A stretch of 41,584 nucleotides of DNA from an uncultured Cytophagales bacterium (GTDB lineage Bacteria > Bacteroidota > Bacteroidia > Cytophagales > UBA9547). The position numbers and the translations under genes were made by a program. The stretch is taken from positions 1 through 41,584 of the forward strand of contig CAMFLX010000023.1 of NCBI GenBank assembly GCA_945957555.1, read 5' to 3'. Below, piece by piece: positions 15,348-24,100 of this stretch. Position 1 is the first letter of the stretch, and every line of letters starts with the position of its first letter. Below the pieces are notes generated by a model. It worked only from the letters and a program-made list of their open reading frames with translations, did not search any database and was not told the origin of the DNA.

Positions 15348-15719
15348 ATGGAGAATTTATATATAGCCCAAGAATCGTTAACTCCTATGCTGAATTTTGA
15401 TTACGAGAGCGGAGTCTTAGAGATTTGTGGCTATTCTCAACCTCAAAATGCAGTTATCTTCTATAAACCTGCAATGAAATGGCTCATCGGATATTTGAAG
15501 AAAAGCCCAAAATATACTATTCTCCATGTGAAATTGGAGCAGTTTGATATAGAGTCAAGTAAGTTTTTATTTGCGTTTATCCATAAGTTAGCTTCTAAGA
15601 GAAAAAAGAAAAGCATTGTACGCTGGTATTATGCGAATCGAATCATGCAAGAAGCGGGAGAAGATATGAGTCTGATGTTGGGTGTTCCATTTGAATTCGT
15701 TGCTATTAATATTGAGTAG
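15348..15719 (+). CDS. SiaC-family (DUF1987) regulatory phosphoprotein
   Basis: This 123-residue protein matches the SiaC/DUF1987 pattern: a short N-terminal beta segment (YIAQESLTPMLNFDYESGVLEICGYSQPQNAVIFYKP), LKFDIES-like QFDIESSKFLFAFIHKL, and RWYYANRIMQEAGEDMSLMLGVPFEFV. The serines at 70-71 occupy the site phosphorylated in Pseudomonas SiaC by the SiaB kinase. No siaA or siaB homolog is adjacent, so its partner must be elsewhere or the wiring differs. It sits in the same dense gene run as gldE and gldD, which suggests a link with envelope or surface regulation. Confidence 0.85.
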   Translation: MENLYIAQESLTPMLNFDYESGVLEICGYSQPQNAVIFYKPAMKWLIGYLKKSPKYTILHVKLEQFDIESSKFLFAFIHKLASKRKKKSIVRWYYANRIMQEAGEDMSLMLGVPFEFVAINIE

Positions 15720-15721
15720 AC

Positions 15722-16393
15722 ATGCTTAGAGATCTATTTGCGTTGTTCTATCCAAATCATTGTTACAAATGTGAGGATATCATGCCTATGGATCAGAAGT
15801 ATTTTTGTTATAAGTGCGATCAAGAACTGCATAGGTTCGATAATTCGAGTCCCTCAGACAATTTATTTCATAATCGACTGTTTAATAAACTTAGTATTGT
15901 GCACGCATATTCATACTTTGCATACCAAAAAAGTGGTGCAGTGCAGGAACTTATTCATGATTTGAAATATGCTAAGATGAAAGACATTGGGGTTTATTAT
16001 GGAGCCCTTTTGGGGAGAATTGTGAAAGAAAATAGTGTATTAAAACCAGATGCAATTGTACCTGTACCCCTCACAAAGCAAAAATTACGGGTAAGAGGCT
16101 ATAATCAAGCTCAAATAATTGCCAAGGGTGTGTCGGATATATTGCAAGTTCCTATCTTGGAGCATGGAATCGTAAAGAAGAGGAATACGAGTAGTCAGAC
16201 AAGATTGAATAGATTGGCTCGATGGGGTAATGTAAGGGATGTCTTTTCTGTTGAAGTAGATCTCCAAGAGAAGCATCTGCTTTTGATTGACGATGTTTTT
16301 ACTACGGGTTCGACCCTTGAGGCTTTTGGGAAGGCATGTCTTGCCGCCAATTGTGGTAAAATCTCCATCGCAACTTTGGGAATTGCGGTGTAA
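15722..16393 (+). CDS. comF: ComF-family phosphoribosyltransferase-like protein
   Basis: This 223-residue protein has the ComF architecture. An N-terminal four-cysteine zinc site (Cys14, 17, 29, 32: NHCYKCEDI...FCYKC) is followed by a type I phosphoribosyltransferase domain with PVPLTKQKLRVRGYNQAQIIAKG and the PRPP loop IDDVFTTGST at 189-198. Members are linked to DNA uptake and natural transformation in some bacteria, though in Bacteroidota the role is untested. It begins 2 bases after the SiaC-like gene and ends the dense operon, followed by a palindrome. Confidence 0.92.
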   Translation: MLRDLFALFYPNHCYKCEDIMPMDQKYFCYKCDQELHRFDNSSPSDNLFHNRLFNKLSIVHAYSYFAYQKSGAVQELIHDLKYAKMKDIGVYYGALLGRIVKENSVLKPDAIVPVPLTKQKLRVRGYNQAQIIAKGVSDILQVPILEHGIVKKRNTSSQTRLNRLARWGNVRDVFSVEVDLQEKHLLLIDDVFTTGSTLEAFGKACLAANCGKISIATLGIAV

Positions 16394-16398
16394 GATTT

Positions 16399-16427
16399 TT
16401 ATAAGTAAAATTTTACTTATATTTTTG
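16399..16427 (+). terminator. Perfect 20-bp palindrome, likely terminator
   Basis: ATAAGTAAAATTTTACTTAT at 16401-16420 is a perfect palindrome followed by ATTTTTG, just after the comF stop at 16393. It is AT-rich, so it could be a weak terminator or an operator for lptB 100 bases downstream. Confidence 0.45.
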
Positions 16428-16519
16428 AAAGTTAATAAGGAACAGGTTTTTATACATTCACGATTTGGCACAAATCTGGGATTTTAAACTTGACTTGTAC
16501 ATAATTTAAAGTCTATAAA

Positions 16520-17248
16520 ATGATAGTTGCTGACAATCTGGTAAAAAAGTACGGCCCGAAGACTGTAGTTGACAATGTTTCCATAAATGTGAAACAGGGA
16601 GAGATCGTAGGCTTGCTTGGGCCCAATGGTGCGGGAAAAACTACCACTTTTTACATGATTGTAGGCCTTATAAAGCCTAACCAAGGTTCCATTACGCTTA
16701 ATGGCGATTCAATAACGAAGTATCCGATGTATAGGAGAGCTCAAAAAGGTGTGGGGTATCTTCCACAAGAGCCATCGGTTTTTCGGACGCTTACAGTAGA
16801 ACAAAATCTTATGGCAGTACTGGAAATGACAGATCTGTCGAAGGCTGCACAAAAGGAGAAAATGGAATCTTTGCTTGAGGAATTTAGTCTTCAAGAGCGA
16901 AGAAAGAGATTAGGTGCGGTATTGTCGGGCGGTGAGCGTCGTCGTACAGAAATCGCAAGGACTTTGGCGATGGATCCTAAATTTGTGCTTTTGGATGAGC
17001 CTTTTGCTGGGGTGGATCCGATTGCAGTAGAGGAGATACAAGGCATAGTAGCAAAACTTAAGGATAAGAATATTGGAATTTTGATCACGGATCATAACGT
17101 GGATGAGACCTTGACAATTACCGACAGGGCTTATCTGTTGTATTCTGGTAAAATCTTGAAACATGGTACACCTGAGGAACTCGCAGGGGATGAGGAAGTA
17201 AGAAGATTGTATTTGGGTAAAAACTTTGAGTTAAAACGCAAGTATTAA
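16520..17248 (+). CDS. lptB: LPS export ABC transporter ATPase LptB
   Basis: This 242-residue ABC ATPase has Walker A GPNGAGKTT at 34-42, the signature LSGGERRR at 135-142, Walker B FVLLDE at 155-160, and the H-loop ITDHNVDE. The LptB-type sequences DNVSINVKQGEIVGLLGPNG and PFAGVDPIAVEEIQ are present. It powers extraction of lipopolysaccharide from the inner membrane via LptFG. It is followed 3 bases later by a GH3-family gene. No other lpt genes are in the window. Confidence 0.95.
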   Translation: MIVADNLVKKYGPKTVVDNVSINVKQGEIVGLLGPNGAGKTTTFYMIVGLIKPNQGSITLNGDSITKYPMYRRAQKGVGYLPQEPSVFRTLTVEQNLMAVLEMTDLSKAAQKEKMESLLEEFSLQERRKRLGAVLSGGERRRTEIARTLAMDPKFVLLDEPFAGVDPIAVEEIQGIVAKLKDKNIGILITDHNVDETLTITDRAYLLYSGKILKHGTPEELAGDEEVRRLYLGKNFELKRKY

Positions 17249-17251
17249 TCC

Positions 17252-18766
17252 ATGGAGTTACTGAATTCGGTGATTATTTGGGTGATGAAGAAGCGAATTC
17301 ATCAGATAGAGCTTTTCATGAAATACCCACAAGATGTTCAAAATGAGTTATTAAAAAAGCTAGTCAGCACTGCCCTTCATACAGAATACGGTAAAAAATA
17401 TTATTTCTCATCGATCTCTACACCTAACGAGTTTAGAGAAAGGGTGCCGCTGTCGCACTATGAGGATGTGTTCCCATACATAGATAGAATCATGAAAGGC
17501 GAGAGTAATTTACTCTGGCCAGGAAAGATCAAATGGTTCGCAAAATCGTCTGGTACTACTAATGCACGTAGCAAGTTTATTCCTGTTACAAAAGAAAGTC
17601 TTGAAGATTGTCATTATAAGGGAGGGAAGGACATGCTTTCCTTATTTATCAACAATAGGCCGGATACTAAAGTATTTGCGGGTAAGGGACTCTCTATAGG
17701 AGGAAGTCATCAGATCAACCCATTAAACCCCGATACTTTTTATGGAGACGTATCTGCTGTAATAATTCAGAATTTGCCTTTTTGGGCACAATTCATTCGT
17801 ACACCCAAGTTAGAGATTGCCCTAATGGATGATTGGGAGCAAAAGATCGAGAGGATGGCCGAACATACGATGCAAGAGAACGTAACGAGCTTGCTGGGTG
17901 TACCTACTTGGACGGTGCTATTGCTTCAGAAAATACTTGAGAAATCGGGTAAAACACATATACATGAGGTTTGGCCTAATTTAGAGGTTTTCTTGCATGG
18001 AGCTGTGGCTTTTGGTCCTTATAAGAGCCTTTTTGCAGACATTATCTCCAGTCCTTCCATGAACTATATGGAGATTTACAATGCTTCCGAGGGTTTCTTT
18101 GGTATTGAAGATGTGATCGGTACCAAGGACATGCTTTTAATGCTAGATTATGGGATATTTTATGAATTCATCCCATTGGAAGACATTGGGAAGGAACAAC
18201 CTAAGACATTGTTATTGGAGGAGGTAGAATTGGGTAAAAACTATGCGATGGTAATTTCAACCAATGCTGGCCTTTGGAGATACATTATTGGAGATACGGT
18301 GAAGTTTACCTCTAAATTCCCTTTCAGAGTTAGGATTACTGGACGTACCAAGCACTTTATCAATGCTTTCGGAGAGGAATTGATCATCGAGAATGCGGAA
18401 ACTGCACTTGCAAAAGCTGTTGAGGTGACAGGAGCAGAGGTTTCTAATTTTACGGCAGCACCTATTTATTTAGAAAGTAAGAGCAAGGGAGGCCATGAAT
18501 GGCTGATCGAGTTTGGTAAAGAACCTAATAATATAGATACTTTTGTAAATGCCCTAGACCAGACTTTGCGAGAAGTAAACTCTGATTACGATGCAAAACG
18601 TACTGGTGACAAGGCAATGGTGAAACCTTTGGTTAGAGTTGTTCCTAAAGGGACTTTCTATAACTGGCTGAAAGGTAAGGGTAAACTAGGTGGGCAGTAT
18701 AAAGTACCAAGACTCTCAAACAATAGGGAAGTTGTGGAGGATATTTTAAAAGACATTTCCTTGTAG
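17252..18766 (+). CDS. GH3-family acyl-adenylate-forming protein
   Basis: This 504-residue protein matches the GH3 auxin-responsive promoter family, related to acyl-acid amido synthetases. Landmarks are YGKKYYFSSISTPNEFRERVPLSHYEDVFPYIDRIMKGESNLLWPGKIKWFAKSSGTTNARSKFIPVT, which holds the nucleotide-binding SSGTTNARSK, then NYMEIYNASEGFFGIE, YAMVISTNAGLWRYIIGDTVKFTSKFPFRVRITGRTKHFINAFGEEL. Plant members conjugate amino acids to hormones, but bacterial substrates are not established. It is tightly linked to lptB (3 bases), which hints at an envelope-related role. That is inference from context. Confidence 0.92.
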   Translation: MELLNSVIIWVMKKRIHQIELFMKYPQDVQNELLKKLVSTALHTEYGKKYYFSSISTPNEFRERVPLSHYEDVFPYIDRIMKGESNLLWPGKIKWFAKSSGTTNARSKFIPVTKESLEDCHYKGGKDMLSLFINNRPDTKVFAGKGLSIGGSHQINPLNPDTFYGDVSAVIIQNLPFWAQFIRTPKLEIALMDDWEQKIERMAEHTMQENVTSLLGVPTWTVLLLQKILEKSGKTHIHEVWPNLEVFLHGAVAFGPYKSLFADIISSPSMNYMEIYNASEGFFGIEDVIGTKDMLLMLDYGIFYEFIPLEDIGKEQPKTLLLEEVELGKNYAMVISTNAGLWRYIIGDTVKFTSKFPFRVRITGRTKHFINAFGEELIIENAETALAKAVEVTGAEVSNFTAAPIYLESKSKGGHEWLIEFGKEPNNIDTFVNALDQTLREVNSDYDAKRTGDKAMVKPLVRVVPKGTFYNWLKGKGKLGGQYKVPRLSNNREVVEDILKDISL

Positions 18767-18769
18767 AAT

Positions 18770-19480
18770 TTATTTAAGCTCTTCAAAATCTACATGATAA
18801 TGATCGTCGTGCGCATTGTCTACGAGTTTGGGTAGTTTCTGTACAAAATAAATATTCATGCTTTTTAGTTTTCTGCCATATTCTGTGGCTAATAATTGTT
18901 CCTTAAGATTGATTTTGAAAATCACTTTACTGATTTTGAGACCATTTTTTCGAGCGTTCTTTTCTAGGTAATAGATGTGTTCGGTGATGCCATCAAAATC
19001 AATACGTACTTTATGATTATTCCTTTTACACCCATTAGCATCGAAATTCATCAGATACCTAAAGAAACCTAAGCCTTTATAGTATTTCGGTTCCCCTTTT
19101 TTGACCAAAGGGCTCATAAAGTCAATACTCATGCCATTTTGATGGGTCCTGTGAAATGTCATTTTACCACCTTTCTTGTTGGCACATTCCATCAGCACAT
19201 ACTTTCTTTCAGGATGTAGTTCATAAAGTTGATCATATGTGTCTATAACTGTTTGATATACTTTAGAATTAGTATGGCTGTTTTTTAGGATATAATAGCT
19301 GTATTTACTGAAATATATAAAGTTTGGTCCCCTTCTAGGTAAGCGCCAAGCGTTTTTCATCGATCCCGATTTTGGTGTGCCTTCTGAGGTACTTTGATTT
19401 TGTGCTGAGGCGCTGATAACAAAAATAATAGACAGTATACAAATATTATATAACATTTTACAAAGGTAATGATTGGTCAT
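18770..19480 (-). CDS. MepA-like (LAS family) murein endopeptidase candidate
   Basis: This 236-residue protein has a signal peptide ending SASAQ. It also carries histidine motifs of the LAS metallopeptidases: FHRTHQNGMSIDF (His113, Asp120) and DDHYHVDF (His227, His229). These resemble the zinc ligands of penicillin-insensitive murein endopeptidase MepA. Substrate cleavage of peptidoglycan cross-links is likely but not shown. The start at 19480 could be replaced by Met9 at 19456, which gives a cleaner signal peptide. It converges on the GH3 gene end with only 3 bases between them, and lies downstream of the gltBD terminator. Confidence 0.78.
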   Translation of the reverse strand: MTNHYLCKMLYNICILSIIFVISASAQNQSTSEGTPKSGSMKNAWRLPRRGPNFIYFSKYSYYILKNSHTNSKVYQTVIDTYDQLYELHPERKYVLMECANKKGGKMTFHRTHQNGMSIDFMSPLVKKGEPKYYKGLGFFRYLMNFDANGCKRNNHKVRIDFDGITEHIYYLEKNARKNGLKISKVIFKINLKEQLLATEYGRKLKSMNIYFVQKLPKLVDNAHDDHYHVDFEELK

Positions 19481-19554
19481 CTGTTTTAAAGGTGGTTGCC
19501 TAAGTGATATATGCTATTCGCTAAGTTGAGAGACAGGTATTTATATCTTCATCA

Positions 19555-19595
19555 AATAAAAACCCCAGTCCTGATTTCTCAAGACTGGGGCTGTT
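19555..19595 (-). terminator. Rho-independent terminator of gltBD
   Basis: On the minus strand CCCCAGTC and GACTGGGG form an 8-bp stem followed by TTTTTATTTG, 23 bases after the gltD stop at 19618. It separates gltBD from the MepA-like gene. Confidence 0.8.
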
Positions 19596-19617
19596 TTATG
19601 TGAAATCTAATTTTTAA

Positions 19618-21102
19618 CTATGCTTTGAGATATAACAAAGAGCTGTCTTTCGCTTCAAGTTTACTACTACCTGTTAAATACACATCAACTGCTCTTGCTG
19701 CTTCACGACCTTCAGAGATAGCCCATACTACCAAAGATTGACCTCTTCTCATGTCGCCACAGGCAAATACATGCTCTATTGAGGTCTGATAATTGTTTGC
19801 TTTAACATTACCTCTCTCGTCTAGCTCCACACCAAACTGCTCGATCATACCTGTATGTTGTGGATGCAAGAAACCTGCAGCTAAGAAAGCCAATTCGCAT
19901 GGAATCACTCTCTCTGTACCCGCTACTTCCTCAAATTTACCACCGTTCCAGACGATATCTACCAGTTTTAAGCCCGATAGGTTACCGTTGGCATCACCTA
20001 CGAATTCTTTAGTTAAAATAGACCATTTTCTGTCAGCACCTTCTTCATGTGAAGTAGAAGTCCGTAAGATCATAGGCCAGTTTGGCCAAGGGGTAGCTTC
20101 GTTTTTGTTTTCTGGAGGTTTGGAGAGCAACTCTATTTGAGTTACTGATTTAGCACCATGTCTGTTGGATGTGCCCACACAGTCAGAACCTGTATCACCG
20201 CCACCTATTACTACCACGTTTTTGTTGGTAGCTAAGATTTCTCCATTTGCATAAGGTGTACCAGTGTGGTCTACTTCTACCTTTTTGCCACTCACACGTT
20301 TGTTTTGTTGGCTCAAGAATTCCATTGCAAAGTGTACGCCTTTAAACTGACGACCTGGAATAGGCAAATCACGACCTACTGTAGAACCGCCCGAAAGCAC
20401 AATTGCGTCAAAGTTTTCATTAAGCTCTTCGATAGAAACATTAACACCTACGTTAGCATTGGTTCTGAATTCGATGCCTTCCTGTTTCATGACCTCAACA
20501 CGACGTTCTACTACCCATTTTTCTAATTTAAAATCTGGGATACCATAACGTAAGAGACCTCCAACTTCATCAGCTCTCTCAAACACTGTAACAAAATGTC
20601 CAGCTTTGTTGAGTTGTGCTGCTGCTGCAAGACCAGCTGGCCCCCCTCCTACTACCGCCACTTTTTTGCCAGTCCTCTCTCTAGGAACATTTGGCTTAAC
20701 GTAACCGTTTTTGTAGGCAGTTTCTATAATGTTCTTCTCTATTTCCTCGATCGTGATCGGAGGTTGGTTGATGCCCAATACACAAGATGCTTCGCATGGT
20801 GCAGGACAAATACGTCCTGTAAACTCTGGGAAGTTGTTGGTAGAAGACAGTATGGTGTATGCTTCTTCCCAATCTTTGTTGTATACCGCATCGTTAAACT
20901 CTGGAATAATATTGCCTAATGGACAGCCATTGTGGCAAAAAGGTACACCGCAGTTCATACAACGAGATGCCTGCTCCTCTACCTTTTCAGTCCCAAAAGA
21001 GTCGTAGATATACAATTCTTTGTAATCTTTGATCCTTTCTTGTGGATCTCTCTTTTTGGGTAGAGAACGTGTAAATTCTAAAAATCCTGTTGGTTTACCC
21101 AT
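19618..21102 (-). CDS. gltD: Glutamate synthase (NADPH) small subunit
   Basis: This 494-residue flavoprotein supplies electrons from NADPH to the large subunit for converting glutamine plus 2-oxoglutarate to two glutamates. The N-terminal region has the cysteine clusters CMNCGVPFCHNGCPLGN and CPAPCEASC for [4Fe-4S] centres. FAD binding is at VAVVGGGPAGLAAAAQL and NADPH binding at VVVIGGGDTGSDC. The C-terminal FACGDMRRGQSLVVWAISEGREAA is typical. The start overlaps the end of gltB by 8 bases, and a full AAGGAGGTGAT Shine-Dalgarno sequence (complement of 21105-21115) lies inside the gltB coding end. Confidence 0.96.
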   Translation of the reverse strand: MGKPTGFLEFTRSLPKKRDPQERIKDYKELYIYDSFGTEKVEEQASRCMNCGVPFCHNGCPLGNIIPEFNDAVYNKDWEEAYTILSSTNNFPEFTGRICPAPCEASCVLGINQPPITIEEIEKNIIETAYKNGYVKPNVPRERTGKKVAVVGGGPAGLAAAAQLNKAGHFVTVFERADEVGGLLRYGIPDFKLEKWVVERRVEVMKQEGIEFRTNANVGVNVSIEELNENFDAIVLSGGSTVGRDLPIPGRQFKGVHFAMEFLSQQNKRVSGKKVEVDHTGTPYANGEILATNKNVVVIGGGDTGSDCVGTSNRHGAKSVTQIELLSKPPENKNEATPWPNWPMILRTSTSHEEGADRKWSILTKEFVGDANGNLSGLKLVDIVWNGGKFEEVAGTERVIPCELAFLAAGFLHPQHTGMIEQFGVELDERGNVKANNYQTSIEHVFACGDMRRGQSLVVWAISEGREAARAVDVYLTGSSKLEAKDSSLLYLKA

Positions 21103-24100
21103 GTATCACCTCCTTCTTCTCTTCTAATGCTTTTTGTTTTCTTTTTTGTAATACTGCTTTGTAATCGCGAGGCATTACCTTAATAAAGTTTTTCAATTGA
21201 TTGTCAAAGTCAGACAAGATGGTGTCTGCCACAGTACTACCCGTGTAGTTTTTGTGGTTGGTAATCAATTTCTTTAAAAGATCGACGTCTTCTTGTTCAA
21301 GAGGGTCGAAGCCGATCATTTCCATATTGCACTTCTCTGCAAATGACTTGGCAGTGTCGTAGATATAAGCAACTCCACCACTCATACCTGCAGCAAAGTT
21401 TCTACCTGTCTCGCCAAGGATTACGGCTACACCGCCAGTCATGTATTCACAACCATGGTCGCCAACACCTTCTACAACAGCGGTAGCACCTGAGTTACGT
21501 ACGCAGAAACGTTCGCCGCCCATACCACGTGCGTACAATTGTCCAGAAGTAGCTCCGTATAATGCAACGTTACCCAAGACGATGTTTTTCGTAGGGTCAA
21601 ACTTAGCCGTCTTATCTGGATAGATGATGATTTTCGCACCAGATAGACCTTTACCACAGTAGTCGTTGGCATCACCTTCCAATTCATGGGTAATACCTGC
21701 GTTGTTGAAGGCACCTAAGCTTTGGCCTGCTGTACCTTTGTATTTGAAGTGAATTGTATCTTCTGGAAGACCCACACCTTTGTAGATTTTGGTCAATTCG
21801 TTAGAAAGGACGTTTCCTACGGAGCGATTCAAGTTACTGATTATAAATTCTGCTTTTACCTTACCTTTACCCTCGAGAGCTGGTTTTGCCGCCTCCCAAA
21901 GTTTCCAGTCAAGGATATCTTGCATTAAGTGATCTTGTTCTTCTTGCTTGTACAAACCAACTGATGGATCGGCAGGTTCTTTATATAGCAATCCAGAAAG
22001 ATCTATTTTGTTGTATTTCCAGTGATTGACGTCTTCGTTCTTAGTGAGCATGTCCACACGTCCTACCATTTCATTAACGGTACGGAAACCTAACTCTGCC
22101 ATGATTTCTCTTAAATCCATAGCCAAGAAAGTAAAGAAGTTAACTACATGTTGAGGGTCACCAGTAAAACGTTTTCTCAATTCCGGATGTTGAGTTGCCA
22201 CACCTACAGGACAGGTATTTAAATGACACTTACGCATCATGATACAACCCTCAACCACTAGAGCCGCAGTAGCAACACCCCACTCCTCAGCACCTAAAAA
22301 GGCTGCTATAGCAAGATCACGCCCTGTTCTCAATTGGCCATCAGTTTGTACCGTAACACGGCTTCTCAATTTGTTTTTCACCAATGTTTGGTGTGTCTCA
22401 GCCAGACCAAGTTCCCATGGCAGACCTGCGTGACGGATTGAAGAAATTGGAGAAGCACCTGTACCGCCATCATGACCAGCGATCAATACTACGTCAGATT
22501 TTGCTTTGGTAACACCAGTTGCAATAGTACCTACACCAGCTTCAGATACCAATTTCACGTTGATTCTTGCAGCTCTGTTGGCATTCTTTAAGTCGAAGAT
22601 GAGCTGAGCTAAATCTTCGATAGAGTAAATGTCGTGGTGTGGAGGAGGAGAGATCAAACCTACACCTGGCGTAGAGTGACGAGTCTTTCCGATCCAGTCA
22701 TCCACTTTGTGGCCTGGAAGCTGACCGCCTTCACCTGGCTTAGCACCTTGCGCCATTTTGATCTGGAGCTCGTCTGCGTTAGTTAAGTAGTTGGCAGTAA
22801 CACCGAAGCGTCCTGACGCTACTTGTTTAATCGCAGAACGTTCCCAATCCCCATTTTCTTTTTTCTCGAAGCGAATTTCATCTTCACCACCTTCACCCGT
22901 GTTTGATTTAGCACCTAAACGGTTCATCGCGATGGCCAAAGTTGAGTGCGCTTCGTGTGAAATAGAACCGAAGGACATCGCCCCTGTTGCAAAACGTTTT
23001 ACGATTTCAGAAACTGGCTCTACCTCTTCCAAAGGAATAGATTTGGCACCTTTGAAGGCCAATAAGCTTCTTAATGTACAAGCACGTTTGCTTTGGTCAT
23101 TGATAACTTTGGTGTACTTCTTAAATACAGAGTAGTTATTTGTCCTTGTAGAAAGTTGTAAATAGTGGATGGACTCTGGGTTGAACAAGTGAAATTCTCC
23201 ACGACGTTTCCATTGGTATACACCACCTACCTGCAGCTTGCGTGTTGCATTTGGATTCTCAGGATATCCATTTCTGTGTTTGATCAAGGCTTCTTTTTGG
23301 AGACCGTTAAGATCCAAACCGCCGATTCTAGATATGGTACCTGTAAAATATTTATCGATCACCTCGCTATGGATACCTAATGCTTCGAAGATTTGAGCAC
23401 CTTGGTATGATTGTAATGTAGAGATCCCCATTTTAGAGAAGATCTTTAACAATCCTTTGCCAACAGCCTTGATGAAATTGTAATGAAGTTTTTCGTTTGG
23501 AAGATCGGATTCGATCAATCCATGCTTCTTCATGTTGTCAATGGTCTCAAAAGCCATGTATGGGTTGATGGCGGATACACCAAAGCCAATTAAGGTTGCA
23601 AAGTGATGTGTTTCCCATACGTCACCAGCTTCTACCACCAAACCACACTTACCTCTCAATCCTCTACGGATGAGATAGTGGTGAACAGCCGAAGCTGCAA
23701 GGAGTGACGGAATAGGTGCGTGATCTGAGTCTATACCTCTGTCGGACAGCAATATGATTTCGTAACCGTCTTCTACTGCATCGGCTGCATAGGTACAGAT
23801 TTTGTCTAATGCTTTCTCTAAGTTACCTTCTTTGCCATCTGCTTTGAAAAGCGTTGAGATGGTTTTGGACTGGAAGTTTGAATGATCTACGTAACGCAAT
23901 TTTGCCAATTCGTTGTTGGTCAAAACTGGTTGCTTCAAAGCTACTGTGTGGCAGTGTTTTGCACTTTCTTCTAGTAGGTTCTCTGAGCCACCCACAAATG
24001 ATACCAAGGACATGACCATTCTTTCACGAATAGGGTCAATTGGCGGGTTGGTTACCTGTGCGAAGAGTTGTTTGAAGTAACTCGACAAGTGCTGCGCTTG

